In this document: in pieces, positions 23,431 through 35,670 of the stretch
Position numbering within the stretch: the stretch's first letter is position 1
Layout of the letters: each line of letters opens with the position of its first letter
Source of the DNA: Molossus alvarezi
Lineage: Eukaryota; Chordata; Mammalia; Chiroptera; Molossidae
Reading direction: 5' to 3'
DNA length: 64,000 nucleotides
NCBI GenBank assembly: GCA_037176705.1
Contig: CM073886.1
Coordinates: 496,001-560,000 of the forward strand
Position numbers and translations under genes: made by a program
Notes under the pieces: model-generated
The model's input: only the letters and a program-made list of their open reading frames with translations
Databases searched by the model: none
What the model was told of the DNA's origin: nothing

Positions 23431-26400
23431 TCCCATCGCTTCATCTTCTCTGTGCTCCTCTCTCAGACCCATGGTCTCCCCTGCTCTGTGCTCCTCTCTC
23501 AGACCCATGGTGTCCCCTGCTCTGTGCTCCTATCTCAGACCCATGGTCTCCCCTTCTCTGTGCTCCGCACTCAGACTGATGGTCTCCCCTGCTCTGTGCT
23601 CCTCTCTCAGAACCATAGTCTCCTCTGCTCTCTGCTTCTCTCTCAGACCCATGGTTTCCCCTGTTCTGTGCTCCTTTCTCGGACCCATGGTGTCCCCTGC
23701 TGTGTGCTTCTATCTCAAACCCATGATCTTCCCTACTCTGTGCTCCTCTCTCAGTCCCATCGCTTCATCTTCTCTGTGCTCCTCTCTCAGACCCATGGTC
23801 TCCTCTTCTCTGTGCTCCGTTCTCAGACCGATGGTCTCCCTGCTCTGTGATCCACTCACAGACCCATGTTCTCCATTTCTCTGTGCTGCTCTCTCACACC
23901 CATGGTCTCCCCTGCTCTGTGATTCTCTCTCAGACCCATGGTCTCCTCTTCTCTGTGCTCGTCTCTCAGACTTATGATCTCCCCTGCTCTGTGCTCCTCT
24001 CTCAGTCCCATCGCCTCATCTACTCTGTGCTCCTCTCTCAGACCCATGGTCTCCCCTGCTCTGTGCTCCTCTCTCAGACCCATGGTGTCCCCTGCTCTGT
24101 GCTTTTCCCTCAGACCCATAGACTCCTCTTCTCTGTGCCCCTCTAAGACCCATGGTCTCCACTGCTCTGAGTTCCACTCTCAGACCCATGGTCTCCCCTG
24201 CTCTGTGCTCCTCTCTCAGACCCATGGTCTCCCTTTCTCTGTGCGCCTTTCTCAGACCCATGGTCTCCCCTGCTCTGTGCTCCTCTGTCTGTCCCATCGC
24301 CTCATCTACTCTGTGCTCCTCTCTCAGACCCATGGTCTTCTCTGCTCTGTGCTCCTCTCTCAGAGCCATGGTCTCCTCTTCTCTGTGTTCCTCTCTCAGA
24401 CCCATGGTCTCCCCTTCTCTGTGCTCCTCTCTCAAACCCATGATCTCCCCTACTCTGTGCTCCTCTCAGTCCCATCGCTTCAGCTTCTCTGTGCTCCTCT
24501 CTCAGACCCATGGTCTCCCCTGCTCTGTGCTCCTCTCTCAGACCCATGGTGTCCCCTGCTCTGTGCTCCTATCTCAGACCCATGGTCTCCCCTTCTCTGT
24601 GCTCCGCACTCAGACCGATGGTCTCCCCTGCTCTGTGCTCCTCTCTCAGACCCATAGTCTCCTCTGCTCTCTGCTTCTCTCTCAGACCCATGGTTTCCCC
24701 TGTTCTGTGCTCCTTTCTCGGACCCATGGTCTCCCCTGCTGTGTGCTCCTCTCTCAAACCCTTGTTCCCCTGTTCTCTGTGATCCAATCTCAGACCCATG
24801 GTCTCCACTGCTCTCAGCTCCACTCTCAGACCCATGGTCTCCCCTCCTCTGTGATCCACTCACAGACCCATGTTCTCCATTTCTCTGTGCTGCTCTCTCA
24901 GACCCATGGTCTCCCCTGCTCTGTGATTCTCTCTCAGACCCATGGTCTCCTCTTCTCTGTGCTCGTCTCTCAGACTTATGATCTCCCCTGCTCTGTGCTC
25001 CTCTCTCAGTCCCATCGCCTCATCTACTCTGTGCTCCTCTCTCAGACCCATGGTCTCCACTGCTCTATGCTCCTCTCTCAGACCCATGGTGTCCCCTGCT
25101 CTTTGCTTTTCCCTCAGACCCATAGACTCCTCTTCTCTGTGCCCCTCTAAGACCCATGGTCTCCTCTGCTCTGAGTTCCACTCTCAGACCCATGGTCTCC
25201 CCTGCTCTGTGCTCCTCTCTCAGACCCATAGTATCCCCTTCTCTGTGCTCCACTCTCAGACCGATGATCTCCCCTGCTCTGTGCTCCTCTCTCAGACCCA
25301 TAGTCTCCCCTGCTCTCTGCTTCTCTCTCAGACCCATGGTTTCCCCTGTTCTGTGCTCCTTTCTCAGACCCATGGTCTCCCCTGCTCTGTGCTCCTCTCA
25401 AACCCTTGTTCCCCTGTTCTCTGTGATCCACTCTCAGACCCTTGGTCTCCACTGCTCTCAGCTCGACTCTCAGACCCATGGTCTCCCCTGCTGTGTGATT
25501 CTCTAACAGACCCATGGTCTCCATTTCTCTGTGCTCCTCTCTCAGACCCATGGTCTCCCCTGCTTTGTGATCCTCTCCCAGACCCATGGTCTCCTCTTCT
25601 CTGTGCTCCTCTCTCAGACTTATGGTCTCCCCTGCTCTGTGCTCCTCTCTCAGACCCATAGTCTCCCCTGCTCTCTGCTTCTCTCTCAGACCCTTGGTTT
25701 CCCCTGTTCTGTGCTCCTCTTTCAGACCCATGGTCTCCCCTGCTCTGTCCTCCTCTCTGAAACCCATGATCTCCCCTAATCTGTGCTCCTCTCTCAGTCC
25801 CATCTCTTCATCTTCTCTGTGCTCCTCTCTCAGACCCATGGTCTACCCTGCTCTGTGCTCCTCTCTCAGACCCATGGTGTCCCCTGCTCTGTGCTCCTCT
25901 CTCAGACCCATGGTCTCCTCTTCTCTGTGCTCCGTTCTCAGACCGATGGTCTACCTGCTATGTGCTCCTCTCTCAGACCCATAGTCTCCCCTGCTCTCTG
26001 TTTCTCTCTCAGACCTATGTTTTCCCCTGTTCTGTGCTCCTTTCTCAGAACCATGGTCTCCCCTGCTCTGTGCTCCTCTCTCAAACCCTTCTTCCCCTGT
26101 TCTCTGTGATCCACTCTCAGACCAATGGTCTCCCTTTCTCTGTGACCCTTTCTCAGACCCATGGTCTCCTCTTCTCTGTGCTCCGTTCTCAGACCGATGG
26201 TCTCCCTGCTCTGTGATCCACTCACAGACCCATGTTCTCCATTTCTCTGTGCTGCTCTCTCACACCCATGGTCTCCTCTGCTCTATGATTCTCTCTCAGA
26301 CCCATGGTCTCCTCTTCTCTGTGCTCGTCTCTCAGACTTATGATCTCCCCTGCTCTGAGCTCCTCTCTCAGTCCCATCGCCTCATCTACTCTGTGCTCCT

Positions 26401-26663
26401 CTCTCAGACCCATGGTCTCCCTTGCTCTGTGCTCCTCTCTCAGACCCATGGTGTCCCCTGCTCTGTGCTTTTCCCTCAGACCCATAGACTCCTCTTCTCT
26501 GTGCCCCTCTAAGACCCATGGTCTCCACTGCTCTGAGTTCCACTCTCAGACCCATGGTCTCCCTGCTCTGTGCTCCTCTCTCAGACCCATGGTCTCCCCT
26601 GCTCTGTGCTCCTCTCTCAGACCCATGGTGTCCCTTGCTCTGTGCTCCTCTCTCAGACCCATG
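23431..26663 (+). repeat. Block A, copy 4
   Basis: Restarts the window-start sequence at 23,431 and follows copy 3 at offset 12,427 and later 12,284. The 143-bp step at about 25,750 is a deletion of four units (three 36-mers and one 35-mer): copy 1 has them at about 2,250-2,395, while here a CTGTCCTCC unit is joined directly to a CTCTGAAACCC unit. More substitutions separate this copy from copies 2 and 3 than separate those two from each other, for example CAGCTTCTCTG near 24,481. Homology ends about 26,663, inside a local 107-bp duplication. Confidence 0.85.
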
Positions 26664-26770
26664 GTCTCCCTGCTCTGTGCTCCTCTCTCAGACCCATGGT
26701 CTCCCCTGCTCTGTGCTCCTCTCTCAGACCCATGGTGTCCCTTGCTCTGTGCTCCTCTCTCAGACCCATG
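26556..26770 (+). repeat. 107-bp tandem duplication (three units)
   Basis: Two adjacent copies, each two 36-bp units plus one 35-bp unit, with anchors GGTCTCCCTGCTCTG at 26,556 and 26,663. It sits at the right edge of block A copy 4, where homology with the other A copies stops. Confidence 0.8.
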
Positions 26771-28330
26771 GTCTCCCCTGCTCTTTGCTCTTTTCTCAAA
26801 CCCATCGTCTCCCCTGCTCGGTGCTCCTCTCTCAGACCCATGGTCTCCCCTACAATTTGCTCTTCACTCAGACCATGGTCTGCCTGCTCGGTGCTCCTCT
26901 CTCAGACCCATGGTCTCTCTTCTGTGTGCTCCTCTCTCAGACCCATGGTCACCCCTGTTCTGTGCTCCTCTCTCAGACCCATGGTCTCCCCTGCTCTGTG
27001 CTCCTCTCTGAGACCCATAGACTCCTCTTCTCTGTGTCCCTCTCAGACCCATGGTCTCCCCAGCTCTGTGCTTTTCTCTCACACCCATGGTCTCCCCTGC
27101 TCTGTGCTCCTCTCTGAGACCCATAGACTCCTCTTCTCTGTGTCCCTCTCAAACCCATGGTCTCCCCAGCTCTGTGCTTTTCTCTCAGACCCATGGTCTC
27201 CCCTGCTCTGTGCTCCTCTCTCAGACCCATGGTCTCCCCTGCTCTGTGCTCCTCTCAGAGACCCATAGACTCTTCTTTTGTGACCCTCTCACACCCATGG
27301 TCTCCCCATCTCTGTGCTCCACTCTCAGACCCAAGGTCTTCCCTGCTCTGTGTTCCTCTCTCAGAGCCATGGTCTCCTCTTCTCTGTGTTCCTCTCTCAG
27401 ACCAATGGTCTCCCCTTCTCTGTGCTCCTCTTTCAGACCCATGGTCTCCCCTGCTCTGTGTTCCTCTCTCAGAGCCATGGTCTCCTCTTCTCTGTGTTCC
27501 TCTCTCAGACCAATGGTCTCCCCTTCTCTGTGCTCCTCTTTCAGACCCATGGTCTCCCCTGCTCTGTGCTCGTCTCTGAGACCCATAGACTCCTCTTTTC
27601 TGTGGCCCTCTCAGACCCATGGTCCCCCTGCTCTGTGCTCCTCTTTCAGACCCATGGTCTCCCCTGCTCTGTGCTCGTCTCTGAGACCCATAGACTCCTC
27701 TTTTCTGTGGCCCTCTCAGACCCATGGTCCCCCTGCTCTGTGCTCCCTTCTCAGATCCATGGTCTCCCCTGGTATTTGCTCCTCTCTCAGACCCATGGTC
27801 TCCCCTGCTCTTTGCCCCTCTCTCTGAACCATGGTATTTTCTTCTCTGGGCTCCTCTCTCAGACCCATGGTTCCCACTTCTCTGTGCTCCTCTCTCAGAC
27901 CCATGGTCTCCTCTTATCTGTGATTATATCTCAGACCCATTGTCTCCACTTCTCTGTGTTCCTCTCTCAGACCCATGGTCTCCCCTGCTCTGTGTTCCTC
28001 TCTCAGAGCCATGGTCTCCTCTTCTCTGTGTTCCTCTCTCAGACCCATGGTCTCCCCTTCTCTGTGCTCCTCTCTCAGACCCATGGTCTCCCCTGCTCCG
28101 TGCTCCTCTCTCAGACCCATGGTCTAATCTTCTCCGTGCTCCTCTTTCATACCCATAGACTCCACTTCTCTGTGCCTTTCTCAGACCCATGGTCTCCCCA
28201 GCTCTGTGCTCCTCTCTGAGACCCATAGACTCCTCTTCTCTGTGTCCCTCTCAGACCCATGGTCTCCCCAGCTCTGTGCTTTTCTCTCACACCCATGGTC
28301 TCCCCTGCTCTGTCTCCTCTTATCTGTGAT
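26771..28330 (+). repeat. Diverged array section with 105-108-bp trimer repeats
   Basis: No longer follows blocks A or B. It shows short-range trimers instead: period 106 with GAGACCCATAGACTCC at 27,010 and 27,116; period 108 with TCAGAGCCAT at 27,361 and 27,469; period 105 with CGTCTCTGAG at 27,571 and 27,676. A further related trimer lies near 28,218-28,320. The non-36 periods come from 33- or 34-bp member units. No unique sequence is present. Confidence 0.82.
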
Positions 28331-29050
28331 TATATCTCAGACCCATGGTCTCCACTTCTCTGTGTTCCTCTCTCAGACCCATGGTCTCTTCTGCTGTTTG
28401 CATCTCTCTCAGACCATGGTCTCCTCTTCTCTTGGCTCCCCTCTCAGACCGATTGTCTCCTCTTCTATTTGCTCCTCTCTCAGACTCATGGGCTCCTCTT
28501 CTCTGTCTTCCTCTCTCAGAGCTATGGTCTCCCCTGCTCTGTGCTCCTCTCAGATAATGGTTTCATCTTATCTGTGCTCCTCTCTCAGACCCATGGTCTC
28601 CTTTTCTCTGGGCTCCTCTGTCAGACCCATGGTCTCCTCTTCTCTGTGCTCCTCTCTCAGACCCATGGTCTCCTTTTCTCTGGGCTCCTCTGTAAGTCCC
28701 ATATACTCCTGTTCTCGGCTCCTCTCTAAGATGCATGGTCTCCTCTTCTCTGTGCTTCTCTCTCAGACCCATGGTCTCCTTTTCTCTGGGCTCCTCTGTA
28801 AGACCCATATTATCCTCTTCTCTGGGCTCCTCTCTAAAATGCATGGTCTCCTCTTCTCTGTGCTCCTCTCTCAGACCCATGGTCTCCTTTTCTCTGGGCT
28901 CCTTTGTCAGACCCATGGTCTCCTCTTCTCTGTGCTCCTCTCTGAGACCCATGGTCTCCTCTTCTCTGTGTTCCTCTGTCAGACCCATGGTCTCCCCTTC
29001 TCTGTGCTCCACTTTCAGACCCATAGACTCCACTTCTCTGTGCCCCTCTC
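28331..29050 (+). repeat. 'CTCTGGG' subfamily block 1
   Basis: Units here end in CTCTGGG rather than CTCTGTG and mix three kinds: one with TCTCCTTTTCTCTGGG, one with CTCTGTAAGNCCCATATA, and one with CTAAGATGCATGG. The CTAA[G/A]ATGCAT marker occurs at 28,728 and 28,836, 108 bp apart. The same subfamily forms blocks near 31,600-32,420, 38,341-38,960, 43,053-43,672 and 45,560-46,750. At 28,692 the unit reads GTAAGT, a full match to the intronic part of a splice donor consensus. Confidence 0.83.
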
Positions 29051-31560
29051 AGACCCATGGTCTCACCAGCTCTGTGCTCCTCTCTCAGACCCATGGTCTC
29101 CCCTGCTCTGTGCTCCTCTCTCAGACCGATGGTCTCCCCTGCTCTTTGCACCTCTCTGAGACCCATGGTCTCCCCTACTCTGTGCTCCTCTCTAAGACCC
29201 ATGATTTCCTCTTCTGTGTGGTCCGCTCAGATCCATGGTCGCCCCTGCTCTGTGCTCCTCTCTCAGACTCATGGTTTCCTCTTCTCTGTGCTCCTCTCTC
29301 AGACCCATGGTCTCCTTTTCTCTGGGCTCCTCTGTCAGACCCACAGACTCCCCTTCTCTGGGCTCCTCTCTCCGACCCATGGTCTCTCTTCTTTTTGCTC
29401 CTCTCTCAAACCCAATGTCTCCCCTGCTCTGTGCTCCTCTCTCAGACCCATGGTCTCCCCTACTCTTTGCTCCTCTCTCAGACCCATGGACTCCCCTGCT
29501 CAGTGCTCCTCTCTCAGACCCATAGTCTCCCCTGGTCTTTGCTCCTCTCTCAGAGTCATGGTCTCCTCTTCTCTGTGTTCCCCTTTCAGACCCATGGTCT
29601 CCCCTTCTCTGTGCTCCTCTTTCAGACCTATAGACTCCACTACTCTGTGCCCCGCTCAGACCCATGGTCTCCCCTGCTCTGTGCTCCTATCTCAGAGCCA
29701 TGGTCTCCCCTTCTCTGTGTTCCTCTCTCAGTCCCAACCCCTCATCTACTCTGTGCTCCTCTCTCAGACCCATGGTCTCCCCTTCTCTGTGCTCCTCTCT
29801 CAAACCCATGGTCTCCGCTGCTATGTGCTCCTCTCTCAGACCCATGGTCTCCCCTGCTCTTTGCTCCTTTCTCAGACCCATGGTCTACCCTGCTGTGTGC
29901 TCCTCTCTCAGACCCATAAACTCCTCTTCCCTGTGCACCTCTCAGACCAATATTCTCCCCTTCTCTGTGCTGCTCTCTCAGACCCATGGTGTCCCCTGCT
30001 CTGTGCTTTTCCCTCCGACCCATAGACTCCTGTTCTCTGTGCCCCTCTCAGACCCATGGTCTCCACTGCTCTGAGTTCCACTCTCAGACCCATGGTCTCC
30101 CCTGCTCTGTGCTCCTCTCTCAGACCCATGGTCTCCCTTTCTCTGTGCTCCTCTCTCAGACCCATGGTCTCCACTGCTCTCAGCTCCTCTCTCAGACCCA
30201 TTGTCTCCCCTGCTCTGTGATCCTCTCTCAGACCCATGATCTCCATTTCTCTGTGCTGCTCTCTCAGACACATGGTCTCCCCTGCTCTGTGATTCTCTCT
30301 CAGACCCATGGACTCCTCTTCTCTGTGCTCCTCTCTCAGACTTATTGTCTCCCCTGCTCTGTGCTCCTCTCTCAGTCCCATCGACTCATCTACTCTGTGC
30401 TCCTCTATCAGACCCATGGTCTCCCCTGCTCTGTGCTCCTCTCTCAGACCCATGGTGTCCCCTGCTCTGTGCTTTTCCCTCAGACCCATAGACTCCTCTT
30501 CTCTGTGCCCCTCTAAGACCCATGGTCTCCACAGCTCTGAGTTCCACTCTCAGACCCATGCTCTCCCCTGCTCTGTGCTCCTCTCTCAGACCCATGGTCT
30601 CCCTTTCTCTGTGCTACTCTCTCAGACCCATGGTCTCCCTTGCTCCGTGCTCTCTCTCAGAGCCATGGTCTCCTCCTCTCTGTGTTCCTCTGTCAGACCC
30701 ATGGTCTTCCCTTCTCTGTGCTCCGCTCTCAAACCCATGGTCTCCCCTTCTGTGCTCCTCTCTCAAACCCATGGTCTCCGCTGCTATGTGCTCCTCTCTC
30801 AGACCCATGGTCTCCCCTGCTCTTTGCTCCTTTCTCAGACCCATGGTCACCCCTGCTCTGTGCTCCTATCTCAGACTCATGGTTTCCTCTTCTCTGTGCT
30901 CCTCTCTCAGACCCATGGTCTCCTTTTCTCTGGGCTCCTCTGTCAGACCCATTGACTCCTCTTCTCTGGGCTCCTCTCTCCGACCCATGGTCTCTCTTCT
31001 TTGTGCTCCTCTCTCAAACCCAATGTCTCCCCTGCTCTGTGCTCCTCTCTCCGACCCATGGTCTCCCCTGCTCTTTGCTCCTCTCTCAGACCCATGGTCT
31101 CCCCTGCTCTGTGCTCCTCTCTCAGACCCATAGTCTCCCCTGGTCTGTGCTCCTCTCTTAGAGCCATGGTCTCCTCTGCTCTGTGTTCCCCTTTCAGACC
31201 CATGGTCTCCCCTTCTCTATGCTCCTCTTTCAGACCTATAGACTCCACTTCTCTGTGCCCCGCTCAGACCCATGGTCTCCCCTTCTGTTTGCTTCTCTCT
31301 CAGACCATGGTCTCCTCTCTGGGCTCCTCTCTCAGACCCATGGTGTCCCCTGCTCTGTGCTTCTCTCTCAGACCATAGAATCCAATACGCTGTCCCCCTC
31401 TCAAACCCATGGTCTCCCCTGCTGTTTGCATCTCTCTCAGACCATGGTCTCCTCTTCTCTTGGCTCCCCTCTCAGACCCATTATCTCCTCTTCTATTTGC
31501 TCCTCTCTCAGACCCATGGGCTCCTCTTCTCGGTGTTCCTCTATTAGACCCATGTTCTCC
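29051..31560 (+). repeat. Diverged mosaic with A/B-like stretches
   Basis: 29,664-30,074 is paralogous to 33,132-33,542 (offset 3,468), and both resemble block B around 4,600-4,950. About 30,070-30,720 resembles blocks A/B with many substitutions. 29,235-29,525 is paralogous to 30,843-31,133 (offset 1,608), sharing the unit with CCCAATGTCTCCCC at 29,411 and 31,019. The rest is individual diverged units. No gene or unique DNA is seen. Confidence 0.75.
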
Positions 31561-32430
31561 CCTGCTCTGTGCTCCTCTCAGACTCATGGTTTCATCTTAT
31601 CTGTGCTCCTCTCTCAGACCAATGGTCTCCTTTTCTCTGGACTCCTCTGTCAGACCCATGGTCTCCTCTTCTCTATGCTCCTCTCTCAGACCCATGGTAT
31701 CCTTTTCTCTGGGCTCCACTGTAAGACCCATATACTCCTCTTCTCTGGGCTCCTCTCTAAGATGCATGGTCTCCTCTTCTCTGTGCTCCTCTCTCAGACC
31801 CCTGGTCTCCTTTTCTCTGGGCTCCTTTGTCAGACTCATGTTGTCCTCTTCTCTGTGCTCCTCTCTCAGACCCATGGTCTCCTTTTCTCTGGGCTGCTCT
31901 GTAAGACCCATATACTCCTCTTCTCTGGGCTCCTCTCTAAGATGCATGGTCTCCTCCTCTCTGTGCTCCTCTCTCAGACCCATGGTCTCCTTTTCTCGGG
32001 GCTCCTCTGTAAGACCCATATACTCCTCTTCTCTGGGGTCCTCTCTAAGATGCATGGTCTCCTCTTCTCTGTGCTCCTCTATCAGACCCATGGTCTCCTT
32101 TTCTCTGGGCTCCTTTGTCAGACCCATGGTCTCATCTTCTCTGTGTTCCTCTCTCAAACCCATGGTCTCCGCTGCTATGTGCTCCTCTCTCAGACCCATG
32201 GTCTCCTTTTCTCTGGGCTCCTCTGTCAGACCCATGGTCTCCTCTTCTCTGTGCTCCTCTCTCAGACCCATGGTCTCCTTTTCTCGGGGCTCCTCTGTAA
32301 GACCCATATACTCCTCTTCTCTGGGGTCCTCTCTAAGATGCATGGTCTCCTCTTCTCTGTGCTCCTCTCTGAGACCCATGGTCTCCTCTTCTCTGTGCTC
32401 CACTCTGAGACCCATGGTCTCATCTTCTCT
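31561..32430 (+). repeat. 'CTCTGGG' subfamily block 2 with higher-order periods of 180 and 108 bp
   Basis: The AAGATGCAT marker occurs at 31,759, 31,939, 32,047 and 32,335. Spacings are 180, 108 and 288, that is five, three and eight units, so the block is built of five-unit and three-unit cassettes. Each cassette includes a CTGTAAGACCCATATA unit immediately upstream of the AAGATGCAT unit. Confidence 0.85.
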
Positions 32431-34250
32431 GTGTTCCTCTCTCAGACCCATGGTCTCCCCTTCTCTGTGCTCCTCTTTCATACCCATAGACTCTACTTCT
32501 CTGTGCCCCTTTCAGACCCATGGTCTCACCAGCTCTGTGCTCCTCTCTCAGACCCATGGTCTCCCCTGCTCTGTGCTCCTCTCTCAGACCGATGGTCTAC
32601 CCTGCTCTTTGCACCTCTCTGAGACCCATGGTCTCCCCTGCTCTGTGCTCCTCTCTCAGACCCATGGTCTCCACTGCTCTGTGCTCCTCTCTCAGACCGA
32701 TGGTCTCCCCTGCTCTTTGCACCTCTCTGAGACCCATGGTCTCCCCTACTGTGTCCACCTCTCTCAGACCCATTGTCTCCACTGCTCTTTGCTCCTCTCT
32801 GAGTCCCATCTCCTCATCTTCTCTGAGTTCCACTCTCAGACCCATGGTCTCCCCTGCTCTGTGCTCCTCTCTCAGACCCATGGTCTCCCTTTCTCTGTGC
32901 GCCTTTCTCAGACCCATGGTTTCCCCTGCTCTGTGCTCCTCTGTCTGTCCCATCGCCTCATCTACTCTGTGCGCCTTTCTCAGACCCATGGTCTCCCCTG
33001 CTCTGTGCTCCTCTCTCAGAGCCATGGTCTCCTCTTCTCTGTGTTCCTCTCTCAGACCCATGGTCTCCCCTACTCTGTGCTCCTCTCTCAGTCCCATCGT
33101 TTCATCTTCTCTGTGCTCCTCTCTCAGACCCATGGTCTCCCCTGCTCTGTGCTCCTATCTCAGAGCCATGGTCTCCCCTTCTCTGTGTTCCTCTCTCAGT
33201 CCCAACCCCTCATCTACTCTGTGCTCCTCTCTCAGACCCATGGTCTCCCCTTCTCTGTGCTCCTCTCTCAAACCCATGGTCTCTGCTGCTATGTGCTCCT
33301 CTCTCAGACCCATGGTCTCCCCTGCTCTTTGCTCCTTTCTCAGACCCATGGTCTACCCTGCTGTGTGCTCCTCTCTCAGACCCATAAACTCCTCTTCCCT
33401 GTGCCCCTCTCAGACCAATATTCTCCCCTTCTCTGTGCTGCTCTCTCAGACCCATGGTGTCCCCTGCTCTGTGCTTTTCCCTCAGACCCATAGACTCCTC
33501 TTCTCTGTGCCCCTCTAAGACCCATGGTCTCCACTGCTCTGAGTTCCACTCTCAGACCCATGGTCTCCCCTGCTCTGTGCTCCTCTCTCAGACCCATGGT
33601 CTCCCTTTCTCTGTGCTCCTCTCTCAGACCAATGGTCTCCCTTGCTCCGTGCCTCTCTCTCAGAGCCATGGTCTCCCTTACTCCGTGCTCTCTCTCAGAG
33701 CCATGGTCTCCTCCTCTCTGTGTTCCTCTGTCAGACCCATGGTCTTCCCTTCTCTGTGCTCCTCTCTCAGTCCCATCGCCTCATCTACTCTGTGTTCCTC
33801 TCTCAGACCCATGGTCTCCCCTTCTCTGTGCTCCGCTCTCAGACCCATGGTCTCCCCTTCTCTGTGCTCCTCTCTCACACCCATGGTCTCCCTTTCTCTG
33901 TGCTCCTCTCTCAGACCCATGGTCTCCCTTGCTCCGTGCTCTCTCTCAGAGCCATGGTCTCCGCCTCTTTGTGTTCCTCTGACAGACCCATGGTCTTCCC
34001 TTCTCTGTGCTCCTCTCTCAGTCCCATCGCCTCATCTACTCAGTGTTCCTCTCTCAGAACCATGGTCTCCCCTTCTCTGTGCTCCTCTCTCAAACCCATG
34101 GTCTCCACTGCTATGTGCTCCTCTCTCAGACCCATGGTCTCCCCTGCTCTTTGCTCCTTTCTCACACCCATGGTCTACCCTGCTCCTCTCTCAGAGCCAT
34201 AAAGTCCTCTTCCCTGTGCCCCTCTCAGACCCATATTCTCCCCTGCTCTG
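32431..34250 (+). repeat. Older A/B-like section
   Basis: 32,820-33,100 resembles block A around 740-1,000. 33,132-33,542 matches 29,664-30,074 at offset 3,468. 33,520-34,250 resembles block B 4,300-4,950, partly twice over (about 33,600-33,800 and 33,880-34,080, each with the GTGCTCTCTCTCAGAGCC 32-mer). Substitutions are far denser than between the young A and B copies, so this is an older copy of the same material. Confidence 0.75.
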
Positions 34251-35460
34251 TGCTCCTCTCTGAGACCAATAGACTCCTCTTTTGTGCCCCTCTCACACCC
34301 ATGGTCTCCCCAGCTCTGTGCCTAACTCTGAGACTTATGATCTCCCCAGCTCTGTGCTCCTCTCTCAGACCCATGGTCTCCCCTGCTCTGTGCTCCTCTC
34401 TCAGACCCATGGTCTCTCTTCTCTGTGCTCCTCTCTCAGACCAATGGTATCCCCTGCTCTGTGCTCCTTTCTCGGACCCATACAGTCCTCTTCTCTGTGC
34501 CCCTCTCAGACCCATGGTCTCCCCAGCTCTGTGCTCCTCTCTCAGACCCATGGTCTCCCCTGCTCTATGCTCCTCTCTCAGACCCATGGTCTCTCTTCTC
34601 TGTGCTCCTCTCTCAGACCCATGGTCTCCACTGCACTTTGCTCCACTCTCAGACCCACGGTCTCCCCTACTCTGTGCTCCTCTCTCACGCCCATGATCTA
34701 CTCTTCTCTGTGCTCCATTCACACCCATGATCTCCACTGCTCTGTGCTGTTCTCTCTGACCCATGGTCTTCCCTCGACTGTGCTCCTGTCTTGGACCCTT
34801 GGTCTCCTCTTCTCTCTGCTCCTCTCTCAGACCCATGGTCTCCCATACACTGTGCTCCTTTCAGACCCATTGTGTCCCCTGCTCTGTGCTCCTCTCTCAG
34901 ACCCATCATCTCCTCTTCTCTGTGCTCCTTTCAGACCCATTGTGTCCCCTGATCTGTGCTCCTCTCTCAGACCCATGGTCTCCCCTGATCTTTGCTCCTC
35001 TGTCAGACCCATGATCTCCCCTTCTCTGAGCTCCTCTATCAGACCCATGGTCTCCACTGCTCTGTGCTCCTCTTTCAGGCCCATGGTCTCCACAGCTCTT
35101 TGCTCCTCTCTCATACCCATGGTCTCCCCTGCTCTGTGCTCCTCTCTCAGACCCTTGGTCTCCCCTTGCCTGTGCTCCTCTCTCAGACCCATGGTCTCCC
35201 CTGGTCTTTGCTCCTGTCTCAGACCCATGGTCTCCTCTTCTCTGGGCTCCTCATTCAGAACAATGGTCTCCTCTTCTCTGGGCTCCCCTCTCTGACGCAT
35301 GGTCTCCCTTGTCTGTGCTCCTCTCTCAGACCCTTGGTCTCCCCTGCTCTATGCTCCTGTCTCAGACCCATGTTATCCCCTTCTCGGTGCTCCTCTGTAA
35401 GACAAATATACTCATCTTCTTTGGGCTCCTCTCTCGGACGCATGGTCTCCTCTTCTCTGA
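34251..35460 (+). repeat. Diverged array section with a 177-bp local duplication
   Basis: Two runs of about 95 bp, at about 34,345-34,440 and 34,522-34,617, share the CATGGTCTCTCTTCTCTG unit with anchors at 34,411 and 34,588, 177 bp apart. At about 34,855-34,965 a CTCCTTTCAGACCCATTGTG unit is repeated after about 70 bp. About 35,140-35,460 is the first part of a 530-bp stretch that recurs at 37,286-37,816 (offset 2,146). Otherwise this is irregular single-copy units. Confidence 0.76.
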
Positions 35461-35670
35461 GCTCCACTTTCAGACCCATGGTCTCCCCCTCTTTGTGCTC
35501 CTTTCTCAGACCCATGGTCACCCCGTCTCTGTGCTCCTCGCTCAGACCCATGGTCTCCCCAGCTCTGTGCTCCTCTCTCAGACCCATAGTCTCCCCTGCT
35601 CAGTGCTCCTCTTCAGACCCATGGTCTCCAATACTCTGTGCTTCTCTCTCAGACCCATGGTCTCCCCTTC
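35140..35670 (+). repeat. About 530-bp segment repeated 2,146 bp downstream
   Basis: Matches 37,286-37,816 with few substitutions. It includes the CAGACCCTTGGTCTCCCC unit, the CTGTAAGACAAATATACTC unit and the CCCTCTTTGTGCTCC unit. A third copy, in P2, is at about 42,000-42,529. Its left part lies outside P1 and its right part inside P1, so this duplication is older than the P1/P2 duplication or was cut by it. Confidence 0.75.
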
